This document shows, in pieces, positions 1 to 12,500 of a DNA stretch of 64,000 nucleotides (within the stretch, counting starts at the first letter, position 1; the number at the start of each line of letters is the position of its first letter). The notes beneath the pieces are model-generated. The model worked only from the letters and a program-made list of their open reading frames with translations, did no database searches and had not been told where the DNA came from. This DNA comes from Hydractinia symbiolongicarpus (lineage: Eukaryota; Cnidaria; Hydrozoa; Anthoathecata; Hydractiniidae): NCBI RefSeq assembly GCF_029227915.1, contig NC_079875.1:10039001-10103000 (forward strand), written 5' to 3'. The position numbers and the translations under genes are program-made.

Positions 1-77
1 CCCTTCGGTTTTCACATTTTCGAATGTTTGGGCTTCTTCTGCATTCACGAAAATCAAGCGATGCCCCCCCCCACTAT

Positions 78-164
78 CAACCTCGTTCCTAGGGCCTTTT
101 TTGTCTCTCCTTAGCTCGCCGTCTGATATACAAAAGAGAAAATCAGGTCCTAGAATCAAATTTG
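78..164. repeat. Degenerate foldback MITE (CAACCTCG family)
   Basis: The left end reads CAACCTCGTTCCTAGG. The right end (148-164) is a decayed inverted copy of it. The flanks CCCCACTAT and CCCCACCAT look like a 9-bp target-site duplication with one mismatch. Better-preserved relatives lie at 8424-8546 and 25605-25685. This is a non-coding, non-autonomous DNA element. Confidence 0.5.
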
Positions 165-3100
165 CCCCACCATCTGACTGCTTCACTACCTGCTATTCAT
201 CAGTACAATTATCGAAACGTCTGCTCCACTGTAGCTGCACTTTAAGTTTCTGTTGGGCCTGCTGTTCTTTCTGTTTTGCCTTGTCTTTAGTATTATAAGG
301 CACTTGACTTAAAAGATTGTTCCGTCTTCTAAATGCCTGTCTTTATCTTTTGTCTGAAGAAGTGGAGCTACAAGAAAAGAAACAATTGGAAGAAGATGAT
401 CTTGTATCAAACGACTTTGATGACGACAGTGCATCATGCTTTAATTTTTTTTATTTTAGGTTTTTCAAGCTAATTTTAGACTTCTTCTTTCAGCGTATTT
501 CAATTTGTAGCTGGTTTTGATTGCAGAGCATGCAAATTGTATAACACGCTCGCAAAGTATACAAAATACAGACCAGGCGCCTCTATGATTGACAACCCTC
601 GACTCAGGCTAATTGACACAGCTCACACAAGCTTTTCAGGAATAAAAGCGTGAATAATAATATAAAACACAACGAGCACATGCCAAGAAGAGCGTGCACT
701 TAAACATGCACACCACAGAAAACAAAGAACATCTTGCACTAATCTGTGAACACCGCTCACAGTGTGAGTTTCCAGAACCATCGTATACAACGATTTATTT
801 ATTATTTGACCTTCGTCTGAATGTGAAGCTTGTTAGAGAAATAAAAAAAATTACAAGCGTTTGTTTGTAACAACAGTAATGCGACCAAAAACAGGACTTC
901 CCTGAAGTTCAAACGAGTTAAAAATTTACACCTATGCTAATTTAACTACACTGAAGATAAGATTAAGAAGAGAAAGTCATGAGGTAAAAGATTCAATAAA
1001 CATGTCTGTCAGTGTTTTTTTTTTCAACTTGGCAAAAGTGGCCTTTTTATACATGCAAAAATCAGTTTTTTGTCCTAAATTTGGCATTTTTGCGTTTTTT
1101 GGGACAAATTTTTGAACAAGGAAGGATCTAGTAGCATTTTAATATATTATTTAATTACGAGGAGCGATTTTAGATTTTATATTCCGTAAAAAGTGAATTT
1201 TGCGAATTTTCATTTTGGGAAATGGTCAAAACTTTCTTTTAAGTTTTTATCTTTGAAATACTGTCTAAGATACCTGAATTTTTGAAATCAGGTCTGAGGT
1301 GAACTTAAGGATAACAAATTCCATTGAAAATCGCAATGAAAGTCAATGAAAGTCAAACAGAATAATATATTTCATTTTTGAAAAAATGTGCCATCGGATT
1401 ACTTGAAAAAATAAATAAATGTTATTTGTATGGCCAAAGATTCCAAAAACGAAGTGTTGAAAATTAATGGAGATAATAAAGATAAAAAATTCCAAGAAAT
1501 AACAAGTTCATTTATATATGATATTTATATAGTCTTCAATACTTAACAAGTTTGCTTTAATATGAACTACTGTATACTTAAAATCATAATAATTTCTTAG
1601 CACTAAAAATAAAAGGAGATGCAAGACCTTAAAAATACTTTAAAGCACTTCAAGATTAGAAAGTCCATACCAGAGAATTTTTAGGCTTTCGATAGAATTT
1701 GTTTCTTCTTTTATGCACCCTTTTCAACAAAAATGCGAAACAATGGCCTTTTAATAAAGCCTTTAAAATATCAAATCTTGTAAAATGCGAGTACGAAATT
1801 CAAAATTTAATTGCTTGCATTATAGGGGGAAAATGGAATAACGCATCTTGTATTGCTCTGACAGAGCTAGTTTTTCAAGGAATTTATTTTAAATTTGTGT
1901 AATATTGGATTTTGAGTCAATATAAGGTCATTTTGTTAGTGAAAAACACCATTAACGTTTTCAGTAAAGACAGTAATTCAGAAAATCTGTTATTCTTCAT
2001 TCTCCTTATATGGAATTACAGCATCCTTGATGGCTCCAAGTGGAATAAAACTTTTTCTTATTTTTTCTAATTTTTCTCTTGGATATGTTTTTCAAAAACA
2101 AAGATACCTGCTAATGTGACCTTTGTTTCAAGTCATATTCAAGGAGTGGGTGTTCTTTGATATTATAGTTTTAGCGTAATAAGTGAAAAAGACTTTCTAA
2201 TGAGCTCCAATCTGATTATTTTTTTCATTATGATGTAAACATTATCTTCAGCTAACCGTATACAAAAGTTTAGGATAAAAAGATACACCTTATGGAATAA
2301 TTCAATCCTGTCGCTAGTGGAATATTTCCATTCTTAAGTGCTCCTAACTTTAAACCCGCATAACTTATGACCACGAGCTTCTTATAAGGTCGGGAGAAAG
2401 AAAATGGAATGTTCTATTTCTCATCAATGAGATAAAATTTTAAGTTCATGCACAATATACTTAATTTTCCACTTCAATCGCCTTTTCGAAAAAAGTGTTA
2501 GAAAGAAAAGGACACTTTTTGCTTCGTTAAAAAAACAAAACACTGACTTATTCTTTTGAAATCTCCAGGGGCATTCGTCAGTAAAAATAACTCGGTAGAT
2601 TAAACCTTCCAGGCTCGAACATTTGCACCGTTTTAGCAGTCTTCTGGATCTAAAAACCCTGATAACTCTAACTTCAGAGAAAAGATATAAAAAAATCCTC
2701 GCCACCACAAAGACCATCATAACAAATTTTTGTTTGCCGTCAAAATTCCTGTTAACACGAACTATTGTCTTGGTCACTTAGCCGTTATCGAAACATATCT
2801 GGGTATATGAAAGCTGTATTAAATCGAATCCTGGAATTCAATACAACCAATAAACAACTTCTTGGAAGAAATCCCTGAATTCCGATGTTATTTTTCTGAT
2901 TTTCCGGTGGTTAGAAAAATGACCTCTGGATCACCTGGTTAGAGTTACGTTGCTTTTAATCACGCAAAAATACGAAGATACCATTACCTGTAACGATCGA
3001 GGTTGGCTGTGATGTGTAAACAGCATTGTTGAAATATTAAGATTTCCTTTTAAAAACAAACATTAAAAATAACATAGATTATGCGATGCTTTTTTTTGGC

Positions 3101-3422
3101 GCTGAAAGTATATTATGTAATTTATAAAAGGTACAAAGCGCGGAAAATAGGAAAAATATTAAAAGATTTCAGCTTATTTGATCGGATAAAAAAACTCATA
3201 ACTTCTAAATTTGAGAGCCTTAAGGGTTATGACATTATTACAACAAAAACTTGTAGAAACGGACGCGAAAATTCTCAATAATTCTGACTAGGATTGTAAA
3301 ATTAATGGTAGCTAATAAGACCGTAAAATAAAAAATAATGCTTTGAAAAAAGTGCATCTACTCAAATTTTGTTTTTTTGTGGTGATTTGATGGTGCGCAA
3401 ACAAGCAGTTAAAAACCCCTAA
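165..3422. other. AT-rich non-coding stretch
   Basis: I see no supported gene here. The longest open frames, including a 117-codon minus-strand frame at 2424-2777, lack recognisable motifs, splice context or homology that I can name. The stretch is rich in poly-A/T runs. A palindromic element starts at its right edge. Confidence 0.5.
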
Positions 3423-3498
3423 CACTATTCGGTCCGGGAAGGTGGGTGCCATTGACGGAGGGGCGGAATATGTTCGAAAAAACCCGGACCGAATAGGG
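3423..3498. repeat. 76-bp piggyBac-like MITE
   Basis: The terminal inverted repeats are CACTATTCGGTCCGGG on the left and the reverse complement of CCCTATTCGGTCCGGG on the right. The flanks are CTAA (3419-3422) and TTAA (3499-3502). TTAA target sites and termini starting CCCT are the known hallmark of piggyBac elements; assigning this copy to that superfamily is inference. A half-copy with an intact TTAACCCTATTCGG end lies at 48019. Confidence 0.55.
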
Positions 3499-4415
3499 TT
3501 AACATTTATGTCAATCTAGACCACGAATATGAAGAAACTAGGGCGGGGAGGTCGAGTTTAATGAGGAACGAAGAAAAAAACACAAAACAAGGTTTAACTT
3601 TATGATTTTTCATATTTAAAAATATATATTGTTTTTATATTTGTATATATATAATATTTTATAATATTTTACAACAGTATGTTATTAACAGTGTTCTTAC
3701 CTTAAAAATATTAATACTGATTGGTATTTTTAGTCACGTCTATTTGAGTCTTACTTAATTTTAAAATTATTTTTAATGTTAAAAATATATCCTGGTACAT
3801 TGTTTTTCAGTACATTTCTTTTGCTAAAAACGACAATATATGTTCACGCCTTTGGAAGCTTGCTCTATAAATATAAAATTATTGTGTTTACTAATTATAT
3901 ACATGTATTAGGCGTAGGTTCAGCTGTATATAAAATAAGAGATTCCAAAATATGATGCTTATCATGATTTTTTGAAAAAATATTTTTAAATAATTTCTTA
4001 AGTCTGACAAAAACGTTGCTACATACAAGAACAGCTTTCAAAAAAGTTAATGACACAATCTTTGTATTATCTGAGAAAGAAGAAACATGGAGTCGAAATA
4101 AACTGCATTGACTATAGATTAAGTACGTGACCATATTTTAAGCCTCATTTGAAAAAACGATGAAGGGAGTCAAATAACACAGCAAAAGAACTTAAGAAAA
4201 AGTTTAGACTTGTTGCGTGAGATGTATAAAGGTTAGCAAGCAAGCTTTAGAAAAAATTGTAGCGTTGCCCACTATCAACACACCACCCTAATACCCAGTA
4301 CACATTTCAACGACTTTATATTTTTGTAACTAATAGCTATTTAGAGAACTTGTTATCTTTTAGAGTTTTTTAGTAACAAAAATATTCAAAAAGTAAAGTA
4401 TATTCCCCTTTTACA
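3499..4415. other. AT-rich non-coding stretch
   Basis: It holds long A/T runs and TATATA tracts around 3620-3670. No gene or clear repeat was recognised. Confidence 0.45.
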
Positions 4416-4481
4416 CAACCTCGTCCTGCTGGCATTTTACCCCTCTGACGAAATTGAAAGCAGCCCTGGGAAAAGAGCTTG
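4416..4481. repeat. Partial CAACCTCG-family foldback MITE
   Basis: It begins CAACCTCGTCC and ends with a decayed CCTGGGAAAAGAGCTTG, an inverted match to the left end. No target duplication is visible. It lies about 140 bp beyond the 3' end of the minus-strand gene at 4623-5528. Confidence 0.4.
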
Positions 4482-4622
4482 CCGATGCTTCCTTTTTTTC
4501 ATGGTTTACACTTAATACTATTAATGTATGCACATGTAATGGTGGGCGTTAAGTTTTTCTAAGCCTTTCAACATTTAAAAATTGGCGCTAAGGAAAGTGC
4601 AAAATAATTTGACAAGATAACT

Positions 4623-5528
4623 TTACGAAAGAACATGAATATAAGAAGAAGCTTGCTTCTCTTTGTCTGTTGCAGGCGCCAATGTTATTTCATGATCGAT
4701 AGAATGCGTATGTGAACGCAGAAAATGCAACGCATGCGCAGTTCTCCCTGCCTTCAAATGTGCATTATAAATCGGAGTCCCATCGTAGTTCTGTTTGCGT
4801 AAGGTCTTGTATATATCATCTAATTCTGTCAATATTCTATGTAAATTACAGACTTGTAGACAACTTGGTTCATCAATGGTTTGTTTGGAGATGAAAGATG
4901 TTTCTTGTAGTATATCTGAGCTAGAATACATTCGAACTAAGTTCTTGAGTGAACTTGAAAAAGCAAACTTTCGTGAACTGTTACATTCACATTTTATTTC
5001 GCTTCTAATTCTTCCTTCAACAAGTTTCTCTTTCAAGCACAGTATGCTATCTTCCGAAAATGTCAGCAAAATTGAGCGAGTTAAATCGATGTTCTCTTTT
5101 TTGCTCGCTTGTTCAAGGTGTATAAAAGCATCTTCCATTTTATTTAGTGCAATATAACAGAAGCATTTACAAATTTCAGCTTTCGGGTTGCTAACTTCAA
5201 GGTTATTTAAGAACCATATAGCTTCATCAGTAGGAACTTTCTCTGTAGTTCTAACTTCATGTAGAAACCAACCTAACAGCACTTCGGGTTCGTCTTTTTT
5301 AAACATTTTTAGATCAATTGCCAATCGGTACACATCACTGAATTGGATATCATCTAAAGCGTCAGTTTCGCATAACAACTCAATCCAATACTTCAAAAAG
5401 TCGTGTAGTTCTTCAAAAAATAATTTATCTGTTTTCGATCGCAGATATATTTTACTAACCAGAAGGGCTGGCTTCTTTTTGTATTCGTAAATCAGTTGAA
5501 AAAATTCGCTCTTAAAATCTTTAATCAT
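4623..5528 (-). CDS. Unrecognised helical protein, ~301 aa (last or only coding exon)
   Basis: This is a single long open frame on the minus strand. It encodes about 301 residues rich in Leu, Lys, Glu and Ser, with no signal peptide or membrane segment. The N-terminal ~180 residues look all-helical: charged amphipathic segments, and a Cys-rich helix CKCFCYIALNKMEDAF at about 121-136. The C-terminal third (residues ~180-301) is Ser-rich and looks less ordered. The helix pattern around residues 100-175 is faintly like TPR or telomere-factor dimerisation (TRFH) helices, but I would not name a family. The Met chosen is the first in frame. Thirteen bases upstream (5542-5543) sits a good splice acceptor, TTTGTTTCAG, and the frame stays open back to it. 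The coding region may therefore begin in an upstream exon, or the intron may lie in the 5' UTR. The frame's length and amino-acid make-up favour a real gene. Confidence 0.6.
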   Translation of the reverse strand: MIKDFKSEFFQLIYEYKKKPALLVSKIYLRSKTDKLFFEELHDFLKYWIELLCETDALDDIQFSDVYRLAIDLKMFKKDEPEVLLGWFLHEVRTTEKVPTDEAIWFLNNLEVSNPKAEICKCFCYIALNKMEDAFIHLEQASKKENIDLTRSILLTFSEDSILCLKEKLVEGRIRSEIKCECNSSRKFAFSSSLKNLVRMYSSSDILQETSFISKQTIDEPSCLQVCNLHRILTELDDIYKTLRKQNYDGTPIYNAHLKAGRTAHALHFLRSHTHSIDHEITLAPATDKEKQASSYIHVLS

Positions 5529-5543
5529 CTTATAAATTGCTCT
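5529..5543 (-). other. Probable 3' splice site of the 301-aa gene
   Basis: On the minus strand a T-rich tract ends in TTTGTTTCAG, with AG at 5543-5542, immediately before a 13-nt leader and the first ATG. No in-frame stop separates AG from ATG, so the start codon is uncertain. Confidence 0.45.
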
Positions 5544-6651
5544 GAAACAAACAAAAAAAAACAGTACATACCGCGGCAGCGTTTGTCAATTAAAAAGTTC
5601 TTTTAAAATCCCATTAAAATCACAATTTCTTTTAAATCAACATTCCTATTAGTTTAAACTCACAGGAATTTCGAACCAATGCACTATTATACATGATGGA
5701 TGAACCCTATCGCTTTGCCTTATAAAAAATCAAAATTGCCAAACAAAATGAAATAAATAAATATGATGTATATTGGCATGCCACAATCTAAAGACTTTCT
5801 ATGATGTTCTAATTTGTATTAACCAAAGTTAAATACATAGTTTTCATTACATTTTTATCAACTTTATACGACATCTGTTAAATACAAACGAAACGGGGTG
5901 AGTTGGACAAAATGTTGCTGTTCCTTACTGCTGCACACTGTAAATACAGATAATACAATCAAGTAGGTGTGACCATGGTGTTGTTATAAACAAAAATACA
6001 AATTCTCGTTGGAAAAAATGGAATCGTGTGAGAAACGGGGCACAAATAGAGAAAGGACTGGTCACATCTTCCACCAATTAGGTTTTTCAACCCAAAACAG
6101 ACGTGTCTAGCCAAAAAAAAGTTTTGTGAGCCAACATATACAACACCAAAGCAGAGCTTATTAATTTCCATCTCTTTTTGTGAGGACTTGTAGTGCTTTG
6201 TGAGGGATTATAGGCTGCGCATGTCTTCCTATCACCAAAAGAGACAACCGATCACATATCTAGGTGTGAGTACATTAATTACTATACTACCTTATCGCGT
6301 GTTCATTTGTCGTTTGTTTATAATAGATATCTCATTTAGGCAGCGGATTAAATAAAATATGTCATAATTGTATGACGTCACTGGCATAAGGAATTAACTT
6401 AACTGCGTAGATAACCCCATCGAAAACGGAATTTGTTTTTATATTAAGCACGTTTTTCCTTTTTTCAATTTGCTCCGATTTTCGCAATTAAGTAGTTATT
6501 TCCGTTACGCGATAAATTTAAAATCCTTAACGGAATACTTGGTATTAATGAATCGAACAATGTATGTTAGGTCTGCATTTTTGAAAATGTTCGACATGGA
6601 AGAAAACCACCTTGTTGAAAGAGAAATTTCAAATAAAAATAATTTTGTTAA
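5544..6651. other. Non-coding stretch upstream of the 301-aa gene
   Basis: Upstream exons and promoter of the minus-strand gene could lie here, but none can be recognised. Open frames at 5959-6171 and 6470-6661 show no family features. Confidence 0.4.
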
Positions 6652-6767
6652 TCTATATTAAAATACCCGTATACGTCTGTCCGTCACGCACAATGGTAGC
6701 TTAGCTGCGCAATGCGGTATAAAAAGGACGGGCGAACCCGTGGATTTTTCCACGGGCTATCAACTAG
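6652..6767 (+). mobile_element. Miniature Helitron, 116 bp, exact ends
   Basis: The 5' end is TC (TCTATATTAAAATACCCG). The 3' end is CTAG, preceded 7 nt upstream by a perfect hairpin, CCCGTGGATTTTTCCACGGG. The element sits between A (6651) and T (6768), the A|T target typical of Helitrons, with no target duplication. It has no coding capacity. The body carries GTCTGTCCGTCACGCA and GGTAGCTTAGCTGCGC, shared with the minus-strand copy at 31204-31339. The terminal hairpin is shared with the array at 57.8-64 kb, so all are probably mobilised by the same transposase. Confidence 0.8.
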
Positions 6768-8423
6768 TAATATAAATAACAAGAAAAAAATTATCTAACA
6801 TTTAAATTTCAAAAACAAGTTCTACTCTATCTAAAATTACGTAGACTATTCACCACCGAAAAAGTTTGTCTCAAAAAAAAAGCCCTATCAAAAAAGTGTT
6901 TTAGAAGATAACATATAAGCAACTAGAATAGAGACAATTTTTCATCTTTTTTTTTCATCTTTCCAAACCTGAAACCCAAGGTACATAGAGTTTTCTGATG
7001 CGACCATGATTTTTTCATTCTGAGCTCAAACTACAATCCCTGGGTCCGAGGTTGTGCAAAGGAAATAATTCGCAGTACGTCAAGGTCTCTTTTACAATCT
7101 CATCCCTATTCTACATAAAACTCCTAAAAACAAGTAAAACATTTTGTAGGAATCGATTGCCTAACTTCAATTTGGAGATCTAAACATCCCAAAAAAGTAT
7201 TTAACAGTGTGTTTATACCCAAGTTATTTTTGTCCATAGTTGTACAGCGAGAAAAACGTGTTTCAAAACCGAAAGCACCAACGCGGCACCGAATCCATAT
7301 GCTTCTGCGTTCGTCACTGTTAACTCACTTAAACCAGCTATAGCAAATGAAACTTTTATCTTTTGAAATCTTGTCAAGACTTTTAATATAATTACGAAAT
7401 ATAAATAAAACAAACAAACAAACAACCAATAAACAAATAAGCAAAGTAAAAAATAAAAAAACTAGGAATATAAAAACAGTGTATACAAAAGAAAAAAAAC
7501 CTTCACAGCGTGTTATGTAACCGCATTGTTTTTATTCCATCTTTACTCAACAAGCTTTGTAAACTTTCTTCAAGTAATAGTAGTGATTGACGACAAATTG
7601 ACATTAACATAATTGACATAGCTTGCGGTTATGTTTAATTAACTTACATGCATGCTTACATATGCGTTGCCATGCGACAAACAAGAAAAGGTAATCTGTA
7701 ACCATACGAGAGGAAAACAATAAGCTAAACATGGTAGCGGTGTTATGCAAGGATAATTATTTTTTAAATAAAATAGAGTTTAGGGCTGTTTGTGCTGTCG
7801 AGCAGAAACCAGGTGAAAAAGCAGAGTACCTGCAATCAAGGCAAAGTTCACTGTTGTCAGGCCTAAATGTAGCCAACAGAAGATTTTAATCCAGCTGCAA
7901 ACTAAGTGCTCTCACTTGTTACTTTCAAAGGTGCTGTGTTTTCCACATTTTATTTAAAGTAGGAATTACACACGAATGCGCCTAAAAAATTATTTAGCGC
8001 AAAGTGAACTTAAGTTAATTGGATGAAAAATAGAGAGTTTTCTTAACATCGTGCCAAGGATCTCAATACAGGAAGCCTAACAAGCCCTGTGAATGTCGTC
8101 TGGTGAATGTTTTGTGAATGTTGTCACTGTGAATGTCTTCACTTTCTCCGTCACTCCACTTTGCTTAATAGAAGGGATGGTCAGCTTGCGAAAGGAAACG
8201 CACTGTATGTTTTATCCTTGTTACTATGGTAATATCTGTTGCCATGTAGATAGATCATTTATACCATTTACTTTACATAAAAACAATGTTTATGGAAAAG
8301 AAATTTTGCTAAACTTAGAACTTTGCGGAATATTTTTTGCGATTTTGGACCTCATTTACAAAACTTTTTTGAAGAATTATTCTTTTTGAGCAAATAGCAA
8401 CCGTATGCTTCACAAAATTATAC
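6768..8423. other. AT-rich non-coding stretch
   Basis: No gene was recognised. Open frames at 7213-7425 and 8093-8389 have no family features or splice support. Confidence 0.4.
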
Positions 8424-8546
8424 CAACTTCGTCCCCAGGCCCATTTTTCTCTTTCTGACAATCTCGGACGGCGAGAAGAAATGATTCATTTCTTCGCGCC
8501 GTCTCGAATATCAAAAAAGCGAAAAATTGCCCTGGGAACGAGGTTG
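8424..8546. repeat. CAACCTCG-family foldback MITE with 10-bp TSD
   Basis: This 123-bp element begins CAACTTCGTCCCCAGG and ends with the inverted CCTGGGAACGAGGTTG. It is flanked by perfect 10-bp duplications AAAATTATAC at 8414-8423 and 8547-8556. The interior also pairs (TCGGACGGCGAGAAG with CTTCGCGCCGTCTCGA), so the whole unit can fold into a long hairpin. Duplications of 9-10 bp point to a Mutator-like source transposase (inference). It has no coding content. Confidence 0.75.
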
Positions 8547-9399
8547 AAAATTATACCTAAGTTTATCGATCACAAAAGTATTTTTTTTAAAAAAACAATA
8601 TATTGAATTGCAAAAAATATTTGAGTAAGACGAAGCTATTTAAAGATTGCGTTGTGGTTACTTCATATTTTCAGAATTACGACGTGCTGGAATTTCCAAT
8701 AGGCTTTGGAGGAAAGAAAGCGAGGCCTAACAATTAGTAGCTTATATATATTGATATAAATTCTTATCTCATGAAGATTCACAAGACAGCAAAAAACAAC
8801 AACAGGTAAAGACAAAAACGAGAACTGTTAGAGTAATGTATAGCGGCTAATATAACAGCTAACGAACATTATACTTCTAATTTCAATAAGCATATCAAAA
8901 TTCTAACCAGACTGGTCACTATTCTTATTTCTCTATTGTTCTAAACAATAGACCTTTTGTTTTCAAGCTGAAATATTATCCAGACATTCTTAGAAACATA
9001 TTCTTATGAAAAAGCGTGTTATAGTATTAGTAAATAGCATAAATAATAATAGAAAATTGAAAGAAAAAGAACAGTAAAAAGATATAAAAACATTCTCTGA
9101 AATGCACTATATAATTTCATACTATCAGTTTGAAATGTTCTGTATCCTGTCTTAAAGCAAGTAAATCTTCTTTTGTTAAATTTTTAACTGAAATTTTTAC
9201 CGCATTCCACTGTGTATATATAAATACAGGATTAATAGCTTTAATCTGTTGTATACAGAATAAGTATATAGATAGCAATGCTTACTTTTGTTTAGGGAGA
9301 TATACGAATCTGTTTTTTTTTGCTCTCCTTAACACCCCTAGATTGTAGCTCTATGATTGTAGAAAAAGTACTGTTAATGTTGATTCTCTAGCAGACCCT
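8547..9399. other. AT-rich non-coding stretch
   Basis: No gene or repeat was recognised. Confidence 0.4.
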
Positions 9400-9577
9400 G
9401 CCATCAGATAAATCCGCCCTCTGATAAAGCCGCTTTTTGATAACACTGCCTCTGCTAAAACTACCCTCTGATAAAGCCGCCCTCTGATAAAACCGCCCCC
9501 TGATAACGCTGCCCTCTGATAAAACCGCCCTCTGATAAAGCCGCCTTTTGATAAAAACGCTCTTTTAATAAATGCCA
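9400..9577. repeat. 17-bp minisatellite, ~10 copies
   Basis: The tandem unit is CCCTCTGATAAAGCCGC with point changes, for example GATAAAACCGC and GATAACGCTGC. It is GC-rich against the AT-rich surroundings. The 104-codon minus-strand frame crossing it (FIRGRFYQR-like repeats) is explained by the repeat and is not taken as a gene. Confidence 0.75.
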
Positions 9578-12500
9578 CGAATTGCAATGGATTGTTATTC
9601 TCTACTCGTAGCGTTTGATAATAAGCACACTGACGAAGAGAGACATTGTAGGATGGAGATGACAAACTGCTTGTACGTTTTGCATTGTTTTTACTACACC
9701 ATGGAGGTACAGGTTAATCATCTTTTTAAATTACTTTAAAAGGGAAGTGGTTTCTTAAAACACACCTGTTGTCACGTTAAATTCATTTTCCCTTATCTTT
9801 AGCTTGTTGTTTCCTTGTTTTTGGAGTAAAAAAGTGCAGGCACAACAATCTCGTTCCAGTGCTTCTTACACGCTTTGGGGACGAAATTGATGCAGGCCTT
9901 GATAGTATTGTTGTTAATGTTATAAAGTACATTTTTGACGTTTTTATGTTTTAACTTCATTATATTTTCATGTTTACATGCCACTATTCAATTATATATA
10001 ATCGGGCACAAAAGAAAAAAAACTTTATAATTGAATATTAACATCATTATATGTGGAGGAATAACAAAACACAAAAAAATTGACGCTACAGATCTTTAAG
10101 AGAGAAATAGAGATGTGCATATCTTACACGGCTAGCCTAACATATATGGAGGGATATACTCTCTTTATTATTTTCATAAGGGGCTATTGTTTAGATGGGG
10201 AGTCGTAGTGTATTTAATACTTATTTTTAGCTACACAGACCCAATTAGTGTCCGCCCTCTACCAAACAACCCCCTGTAACGTCCAAGTTTATTCTTTGTT
10301 TATTGTTTTGTGAATGTCATAAGTTTACTAGGATGATATTCTTTTCGTGTTTTTTAAATCTCTGATTTGATATTTTTCCTCCTTTCTTTTAATCAAACAC
10401 AGTTTGTGTTTTACAACTGTTTTCGTAAAAATTGTCAAGCATTCGTATTCCATAGTTGAGATAACAGTGACATGTTTCCACCAAAGACCACTAAGTTTTA
10501 CAGCTACTGCTAGAAGATCTCTTTTCCTACTCAAGCATTGTCGTTCCCCAGCTAAAGGTGAGATCAGATAATTTCTGATTACGTTTTCTATTGGTTGCAG
10601 TCCGACATATTAAAGATCATTGTGATAAAATATGAGAATTTCTCACGAATTTCTCACAGCATGATGAACAGGCAGATTTAGGTTAGATGTCTGCAGTTTT
10701 TGAAAAAAAAAAGATAGAGTTCTTTCAACTAGTTTAAAACAACTGCATCCAAATATTCGCGTTTAGATTTTAGACTACCAATAACCTAATCTAAATGCCG
10801 TCTACCAGCTGATGTCATTCACATAGGTACCAGCAATACATTGTTCACTTCTTGTTATGTTTCTCTTTCACCGGAATGTAACATTTTGAAGGTTTTAGAT
10901 AGTAACCATACTTTGGACAAATAACCTTATTCACCATTGCTGAAGATGTTTCATAGAAAATGCACCAGTTAAGTCTTTAGCAAAAGCAATTAGCTTAGTG
11001 TTTTTATCTACGACCATTGTAGTTATAAGTGAGAATAAACCAAGAGCTTACATTGCTATCGTTGTAGGATCGCTTTGTGAAGTACATTCTTTGAGGACGG
11101 ATTTTTACACAACCTATGATAAACAGACGTGCTGAGACATTGTAACAATTGTAAATGAAAGTACAAACGGTGTTTCAGTTTAACCAAGAATCATTTTATC
11201 ATCTCTGTTCTCTATATATTAAATATAAATTTGATGTTTCATAATGATTCGAAGATAATATCTCACGCCAGCCATCTGCTAAAAGAAACCGAACCGTCTT
11301 TCGTCTTAATTTTATATTTCTCAAAAATTACTAAGTGTACTTCAGGTACTTCAGCATTTATCTAAATATATTCAAACTTATCCTTTGCGTTAACAATCAG
11401 TAAGAAAAAATGTTTGCGCATGACTGAAAATTTTAAAGTTTGTCGCTACATTTAGTAATTTCGGTTATTTCTATGTTAGATTTACCCAACAGCCTTTTTA
11501 ATTGATAGAGCTACCGTTGTTTAAAATTTAAAATTTGCAATGCAGTATGGGAAAATCAAGGTATCTAAGATAGTTTCGGCAAAAGGTTACTTACTTAATA
11601 AATTAGTAAAGAAATCTCATTATAATGGTGCATTTACAAAAATAATTAAACAAATGTTCGATTGCTCACAAAATTAGAGTTACTCTAGCAATAGTGAGTG
11701 GGAGTCCCTTTAAGACTTAGAGCTAATTGAATCGATAAAATTTTTACAACCGAGCTAGCTAGACTGCATACATCATCTAAATTAACAGTTGCTGTAAGTT
11801 AAATACCTTTTCCAAGGTTAAAATAAGAGAAAAAATTAAACGAAAAAGAAAGACTACTTATGGTATCCAGAGTTAATTATTTTTATCAATCAATTTTCTC
11901 AACTATTCTCTTTTGCAGCTCAAGTTTCATTAATTTCAGATTCACTTTCTGTTATTGTGTTTTTTTTTATATATACAGCTACATAATGCAGCTAGCTACA
12001 TACATTTTTTGCACTTTTTTATTTTACAGTATAAGGTGGCATGTGGCTTGATAAAACAAGCACATATCTAAAACTTATGTTTGAAACAAAAAAAATTGTA
12101 TTTAAAGCTAAAATATATAAAAGTATGTAATGAAAATAATGTTTTTAAATATAAAAACACGTTGCATACAAGAATATATTGCAGGAAAATAATTAGAAGA
12201 ACTTCTTTAAACAAGAACTAACCAAGTTCGAATTAAACAGTTTTTAAAAAAAGACACATTTGAAAAAAACTCATAGTAACATAGATTCATAGTTTATTTC
12301 AGCTTTGTATTTTCAAAGTGCAAACTGAAATTGTGGATATAAGCATAACATTTTTTTTTCGAATATTATAATATATATTTGCATACATTGAAATATATTT
12401 GCATATATTTGCTAAGACAAATTAAATCGACACTATACAAATTTTGTTTGAGTTAAAAAAAACATTCGCTGTTCGAATTACTAGACTACTTTTATTTGTC

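Noticed and set aside
2424-2777. 117-codon minus-strand open frame
   Set aside because: No motif, splice context or codon bias that sets it apart from neighbouring noise.
9351-9665. 104-codon minus-strand frame with repeated FIRGRFYQR-like segments
   Set aside because: Created by the 17-bp minisatellite; the repeats explain it fully.
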